NCBI GenBank assembly: GCA_025403435.1
Contig: CM046332.1
Span: forward strand, 8,797,903-8,861,902
DNA: 64,000 bases
Direction: 5' to 3'
Origin: Artocarpus heterophyllus
Taxonomy: Eukaryota; Streptophyta; Magnoliopsida; Rosales; Moraceae
Positions 58,110 to 64,000 of the stretch are shown in pieces. A model generated the notes under the pieces. It did not search any database and was not told where the DNA came from. It saw only the letters and a list, made by a program, of their open reading frames with translations. Numbering within the stretch: position 1 is the first letter of the stretch; each line of letters begins with the position of its first letter. The translations under genes and the position numbers were made by a program.

Positions 58110-58310
58110 TGGCAGCTCTCGATCGGTAGGCCGATTTGGGTGATCGGTGTGCCGGTCATAAAGGTTCGGCCTTCCGAACTGAAAGTTTGGCCTGACGACA
58201 GAGCACCAAAATTTCTGCCCCACTGTCAGCCTGCCAGACCACACATCCGGCCTACCGATCTGTGACCTTCGGCCTGCCGAACTGTGAGGTCCGGCATGCC
58301 GACCGAGCAG
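58110..58310 (-). repeat. GC-rich palindromic array in leader of E
   Basis: Seven to eight degenerate copies of TCGGCAGGCCGA / CGGCCTGCCGA. The 65-codon frame at 58047-58244 overlapping it is a composition effect. Confidence 0.75.
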
Positions 58311-58797
58311 AAAACCCTCAATATAGAAAATACAATTTTAATGCAATTCATCAATTTTATTTTCAACAATTCAAAACATAAAATTAGAGACTCAGGAAAT
58401 ACTTGGAGGCGCCATCATCAATCTTTAAGATCCGACTTCTCGATCCGTCTTCTCCAAACAATTATTTAATTACAAAATTTTACAAATTTAAAATAAATAA
58501 TAATTCCAAGACGGAGATGATAGTCCGCTATCTAATTACATGAAAAACTTAGATACACATTCTAACCTCTAAGGAACCATAACCGGTATTAATTAATTAA
58601 TAAATAATTAAACAATGATTTAATCAACCATAATTAATTAATAAACATTCACCACATAATCCATGACAACATATATATTATATAGAAACCTAGAGTACCA
58701 TCTCTCTATAAAATTTAATTCAAGCATAGGAGAGATTAAGATCACAAAATTTATGCATATGACATGATCACAAACTTGCAAATTTATGTAAAAACCT

Positions 58798-58811
58798 CGG
58801 CTCTGATGCCA
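58798..58811 (-). other. Primer binding site of element E
   Basis: Minus-strand TGGCATCAGAGC, one base from the perfect tRNA-Met primer site, two bases from the 5' LTR. Confidence 0.85.
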
Positions 58812-58813
58812 GT

Positions 58814-60827
58814 TGTTGGAAACAAAGTGCGCAACAAAGTTTTTAAAAATTTTCATCAGAGTAATTTCCAAAACACAAGTTTGACATGTTATATGTATAA
58901 ATTAGACAGATCTTACTAACCTTTGTGTGAAGAACCCCCGCAGCCTGTGAAGAGAGGTAATGTTCCAGAAGAGTCTCAACCAACTGGTCTTCTTTGCCAT
59001 TCTCTATCCACAACCGGAGTGAGTGTGGGCTCACACGTACAGCTCTTCCACCGGTGACTCTCCTTCCAACCAATAGGGAGAACCCAAAGCTAGTGCTCGT
59101 GATTTGTGAACAAAAGCTCTTAGGGAGTTTTTAGATGCTCACTAGAAGAGTATCACTCTTAATCTCTCAAATTGATCTGAGTAAATCATGAGACTCACTC
59201 CCTTTTATAGTTATTGGTCCTGGAGTCAGTCCATATCAGATTAGGTTTTAAAAACTCGAAACAGAATCAAGTTTGGATCAATATCTGATAAGATCCGTGT
59301 GAAAATGCGTAATATTATCTCTCGCTGATCGGCAGGCTGAACAGGCTAGTTTGGCTGGCCGACCACGTCATTCGGCAGGCCGAACTCCTGAGAAAAAATC
59401 TCCGCGAATCTTTTATTTTCCACCCGAGATTCTAAAGGATAAAGTCTTAGTTTTGATTCAAATAACCTAACAGAGAAGTTATCTGAACAAAACAAACTTT
59501 ATCAATATAATCTCTAAGAAAATAAATCAATTCACAATAATTCTACAAGTTTATCTTGTTCCAATTTGTCCAAAATTAAAACAACCGATAAACAGACAAG
59601 AATTATCTGATCGCAATAATTCAACAAGTTTATCTTGAACTAATTTCTTACAAAATTAATTCAACCGATAAACAAACATGAATTATTTGATTCTTACAAA
59701 TTTTAAACCAATCTGATAAATCCAACATAAGTCACCAATTATTGGAAAAGCACGCTGTGTCATTACAGGACTTTGTGAGCTAGCAAAGGGGACCAAAATG
59801 GACCTATAAAGTTCAAGCTCATGATAATTATGAAACCCAATATTCCTAAATATACATTTCACAATTATCAACTCCAACGCTACTCCACTAAAAGCTTGGA
59901 GCTACACTCTCGAACTTTATAGAATTACGAAGCTCATGTAGCTAAGTCTCCATGACATATCATAGTGTATCGCATCCCCATATGATCATCCATAATCGGC
60001 TTAAGGACAAGTTCTGTCTTACCTTCCCGATTATTTTTATCTTACGCTCCATTGTCTCACCATTAGAAAACTTACCATCCAAAGATAGTATACCATACGG
60101 TTACACCTATGTATCCAAATGGTTGAGTGCTTCAGTTTTCTAATTACAGGACAACACATATAAGAGAATATCATTACTACCTAAAGAGGAGCTATGGATT
60201 CCATATCTATGAATAACAAGTCTACGCTATCAAGAGTCATGCCTCCGACGTACCAGCATGCATACCACTATAGAGATGTGGGAGTCACCCATTGGTACAT
60301 CAAAAGACACAAGTCGAGACAACGGGCCCACTATTCATCTTAGGATTAAGATACAATACAAATGACTGTCTAAAGTGAATCGATTTGCCAAGACATAATT
60401 ATTAATCCAAATCAATTCACTTTATATCCCGATCCAACACTGTCGTCACCTATGACAACGCGCCAATGTTTCTATTCACGGAGTTCAACTCCGATGGTCA
60501 AGACAAACCATCTCCTAAAAGGGATATAGACAACATAACAATCTTTACATGAATAAAGCGCCCAACTTTATTCTCTCGATTGCGGATCATATGTTTTAGA
60601 CTGTCACCTTAAGAATTGTGTCTTCTGCATAATCAGTACATCATATGCCCAATTCTTGAGGTTTAGACTGACAGTCTCAGACTACTGTTTGTTTATCATA
60701 CATTCAACAAATATGAACGTAAAGAGGACAAGATTTGGTATATATATAAATGAATAAATTCTTTATTGATAAAAATGTCTCCAAAAACGTATTACATTTT
60801 TACTCCTTAGGGCATACATGTCTAACA
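58814..60827 (-). repeat. 5' LTR of element E (2014 bp)
   Basis: TG...CA ends. TATA box CTATAAAAGG near 59200-59210; U3 array at 59326-59388 with three to four units. It is very similar to the 3' LTR. Confidence 0.93.
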
Positions 60828-60832
60828 CGACG

Positions 60833-61285
60833 TCACTGCCGGTTTGATGGATAAAGCTGGTCGACCAACCCCTATTATGGGTGGTCGATCGTCTGATGGT
60901 AGAAGGCATTTTTTTTTATTTTTTTTTGAAAGTTTTATTTTTTTTCTTTAAGATGGAATCATAATATTATAGTTATTTATTATATTGCATGTAGCTTTGC
61001 CTATTACGTTGCTTGTTTGCTTTATAATATGTTTGTTATGTATTTTAATAACATGTCATGTAGAATAGGGAATGCCACAAAATAAAAATTGTTCATGTAA
61101 GTTAACATAAAATCTTGATTTTTAAAAGATTGAGCAGGAGAAAATTTTCAAAAAGAGGACCTAGGGCCTCCATTGTTGGTCTAGATAACACATGTGTTTC
61201 TGACCCCTAGGAAGGGATACATCATGTATCAGATTAGATCTTCAAAAAGATAATTTGGTTTAGCATGTTTTATCGTTGTTCATTA
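60833..61285 (+). mobile_element. Leader of element F, right part, then broken off
   Basis: Resumes after the right CGACG copy with GGTCGACC repeats, then blocks shared with the A leader (GATGGAATCATAATATTATAG, split copy; AACATGTCATGTAGAATAGG; GACCCCTAGGAAGGGAT). Homology stops near 61285, before any gag. F therefore has no coding region here. Confidence 0.75.
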
Positions 61286-61693
61286 TAAGGCTCTTAACTT
61301 TTAAAACCCTATTTTATTGTCATGAGAAAGTAAATAAATGAATAATTATTGAATTATAATCACAAGCTCTCTATTATTGTCATTTAATTGTCATTATTAT
61401 CACTATTAGTACTATTATCATCATTATTGACTAATAAATGTTATAAAGTGTTTTTCATTTTTGCGTGAAAGTCTAAGCCTCGATTGAGAGCATGGTGTGC
61501 ATTGTATATTATTATATTTGTTCGATTATTGGAAATATGATGATATGCAATAAACGGCGCGTTGCTTAAGTGATTGATGTGTAGTGTTTGTATTTTTTTA
61601 ATCATTATGAGTAGTTTAATTAAAAGAATTAATCACGTGTTTGTTCAAAAGGAAGCAAATATAGGTAATAATGCTCACATTATAAAACACATA

Positions 61694-61694
61694 C

Positions 61695-61733
<39 letters not shown>
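61694..61733 (+). repeat. (TA)n(TG)n microsatellite
   Basis: About seven TA/AT units run into about 13 TG units. No function inferred. Confidence 0.9.
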
Positions 61734-63716
61734 AATGTTGGATATTGGCACATTACCATCTCTTTTTGTCATGCATATATTTACATTATATTATGTTATT
61801 GTTGAGAATTGATTGTTTTGTATATTATAGGTACATGTTTTGCATGTATATATTACTTTGTCATATATTTTATGTTGATTTAATACTATATTATATCATC
61901 ATACATTATTCTTAATAAAACAAAGCATTCTTGAGTCACAAACGTACCCTTAGAGTCAAGAAACATAAAGACATAAAACCTATCTTTAATCACTTAAAGA
62001 AATTAATCTCAACTTATAAGCATGAATAAAGTGTAAGAATTATTCCATAACGTAATTAACATATATAAACATTATTCAAATTTTTTTCTCTTGAAAATAT
62101 TAATCCAAAATACCTTTTTCTAATTTTTGAAAACATTTAAGTAAATCTGCTAGTCGTAAAAAACTGACTGACCTTCAAGGATTCATAACCGTATATCTGT
62201 TACTTTACATTTAATTAGAGCACAAAAATTTATAGGTATCAAAGTTTTCTTTAGCCATAAAAAATTTATTTCGTAATTAAAATAAATCACATAATCAATA
62301 CTACAAAATCTGCCAGTAAGGCTTGGATAGTAAGCAGTCTTAATTAAAAATTATGAATTAAATCATTTATGTTGTGAAATAATTTATAAAAATTACTACA
62401 CATAGTAGACACATAAAATCATAACATAACCAAAATTCAGCTTTAAATAAGTTTGGAATAATTTAAAGTACACATTTGAATTCAATGCTAATATTAACAC
62501 TAGATGTGCTAAATATCGAATATGTTTCATTCAAACATTTTTATAAAATCAAATATACTTCATATACTTCTAAAATTTTTATATGATATGCTTAACATGT
62601 ATACAAACCCTAAAAAAATAATAAATCATGTAAAGCGCATTTAAAAGTATGATTTATCATCTCATGAATTACATAGAGCACATCAGGCAAACATTTATAA
62701 CTATTAAGTATTTGGCAATCAACAAATTTTATCTTAAAACATAATAAGGATATAAAGCTAAAAATTTACATGAATTTAGTTAGCATATCAACAATGATCA
62801 TAATTTTTTACAAAATCAACACCTGCATTTTGCCCTATAAAACGGACTCTACAAAGTACAAATACAAATCTGCCATTAAATAAAATTTCGTGAGCAGTGT
62901 TTGATTGAAAGCTCATAATCCTAAAAATATTTTTAACGAAAATTTATAAAAAAATTCTAAGCGTTCCTAATATACACAACATATCCAAAAATTATAGCAA
63001 AATAAAATCATTTGATTTTAAAACATTACCAACAACCTTACCAACTAACTGAAAACCCTAAAATTCTCATATTACACTCCAATAACAAAACATTATTTTC
63101 ATGAAATTTCATAATATCATATGAAAATAAATGCTTTCAACCATAAAATAACATTGTTATAATCAAAGTAATAAACAAAATAATTTATTTTTCATAAAAA
63201 CATACATACATACACATTCACAACATAATAGAACAATTTTCTAACAAAGTTTGTCACAAAACAATACCTTTCAACCATAAAAATTCAAAACCATGAAACC
63301 TTTAAACCATACTTTAAATTCTTATGTTTCTTCATCAAATACAAGGACTTGCACATAAAATCTCCAAAAAGAATTCCTTCTACGTTGGCTTAAAAGAAAA
63401 GAAGAGTAATGAATTCTTGGCTTTGAGGATTAGAGAGATGATGGAGGCTTTCTTGAAGAAAATTTGAGTGATGCTGAAGGCCTATGAATGTGAATTTGAG
63501 AGAGAGTGAGGGGGAGAATTTTCTTTGACTAGAAATTAAGAGAATGTGATGGCTTTGGTGGTTTAAAGATATGTTTATAGGTTTATGAGAGAGAAGGTAT
63601 TACATGAGTGTAGAAAACTCTAACCCTAATCTAATTAGGTTCCCTTTTTTTCTCTTTTTCTTTTTTTTTTTCTTTTCCTTCACGACTACTTAGTTGCCAT
63701 TTCCTTTCAAGTGTAT

Positions 63717-63745
63717 ATACACACATACACACACACACACACACA
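63717..63745 (+). repeat. (AC)n microsatellite
   Basis: ACACATACACACACAC-type tract of about 29 bp. Confidence 0.9.
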
Positions 63746-64000
63746 ATATGTTATAACATTATACAACACAATATATAATGTTGTTGTTTTTTTAGTATCC
63801 GTATATATTATATATATAATATAATATAACATTTAGCACAACAATCACATATCACATATATGTATTTATAACCTAATAAAATATATTAATTTACATATTA
63901 TTATTTTTGACATGGACAACCAAGCACATTGATCCCACGTAGCTGTCACCTACGACTTTACTAAATAAAAAGTTAATTTACTTAACATAAATAATAATAA

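Larger units (their letters stand above)
51277..60827 (-). mobile_element. Copia LTR retrotransposon E, complete but defective
   Basis: 9551 bp on the minus strand, flanked by the perfect target duplication CGACG (51272-51276 and 60828-60832). Same family as A and B. It is inserted in the leader of F. Confidence 0.95.
61286..64000. other. AT-rich repeat-derived spacer, no gene seen
   Basis: It contains an ATT/ATC trinucleotide patch (61380-61435), a (TG)n microsatellite (61694-61733), an (AC)n tract (63717-63745) and T/C runs near 63640-63680. 62100-63660 has the feel of an old minus-strand LTR (repeated CTGCCA and TGCTCAC-type phrases on the minus strand), but I cannot define ends. Confidence 0.4.

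Noticed and set aside
1..64000. CRISPR arrays, tRNA or rRNA genes, organelle insertions
   Set aside because: No regularly spaced repeats with unique spacers, no cloverleaf with a T-loop GGTTCGA box, and no organelle gene sequence noticed. A full scan with tRNA and organelle searches was not possible here.

Overview
This is nuclear DNA from a flowering plant, most likely a eudicot. It is AT-rich and has GT-AG introns, Ty1/copia elements primed by initiator tRNA-Met, many MITEs, and three plant genes split by short introns. I cannot name the species.

Layout. Positions 1-23710 are a stack of nested copia elements. An old + strand element (C), whose 5' part lies left of the window, was hit three times. 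Element A (+, 1-8135, 5' LTR cut by the window edge) sits in its reverse transcriptase. Element B (-, 8472-18298, target duplication GATCT) sits slightly downstream. A solo LTR (D, 18563-20550, target duplication ATAGT) lies further on. C's own 3' LTR (21175-23710) carries a 969-bp hAT-type MITE. A second assembly lies at the right: an old element F (LTR 48733-50715 plus leader) split by element E (-, 51277-60827, target duplication CGACG). A, B, D and E belong to one family with LTRs of about 2.0 kb. All their gag-pol frames are broken.

Genes (about 25-45.7 kb). (1) 25216-25485 (+) encodes a small mitochondrial F1Fo ATP synthase subunit f (ATP17-like) protein, with a 2.9-kb intron in its 3' UTR. 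(2) 31998-35936 (+) encodes a PHD-finger/homeodomain protein of the PRHA/PRHP type, 10 coding exons and 698 aa. (3) 44721-38125 (-) encodes a PHD-finger protein, 6 coding exons and 497 aa, whose last exon lies in a perfect-length 296-bp tandem duplication. Genes 2 and 3 converge. The exon phases of genes 2 and 3 close exactly with the splice sites chosen here. The pairing of genes 1 and 2 looks like conserved linkage with Arabidopsis chromosome 4 (from memory).

Small elements fill introns and spacers: hAT-like, palindromic and TGTTTGG-type MITEs, TRIM-like elements, a LINE tail, a U6 snRNA retropseudogene with an 18-bp target duplication, and a fragment of an unrelated copia gag.

The most interesting signals are in the retrotransposons. 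Short palindromic GC-rich repeats (TCGGCAGGCCGA type) occur both upstream of the LTR TATA box and in the untranslated leader, with copy number differing between the two LTRs of one element. Related families carry a different repeat at the same LTR site. The leader also holds regularly spaced CCTAGG palindromes, two of them in predicted hairpin loops.
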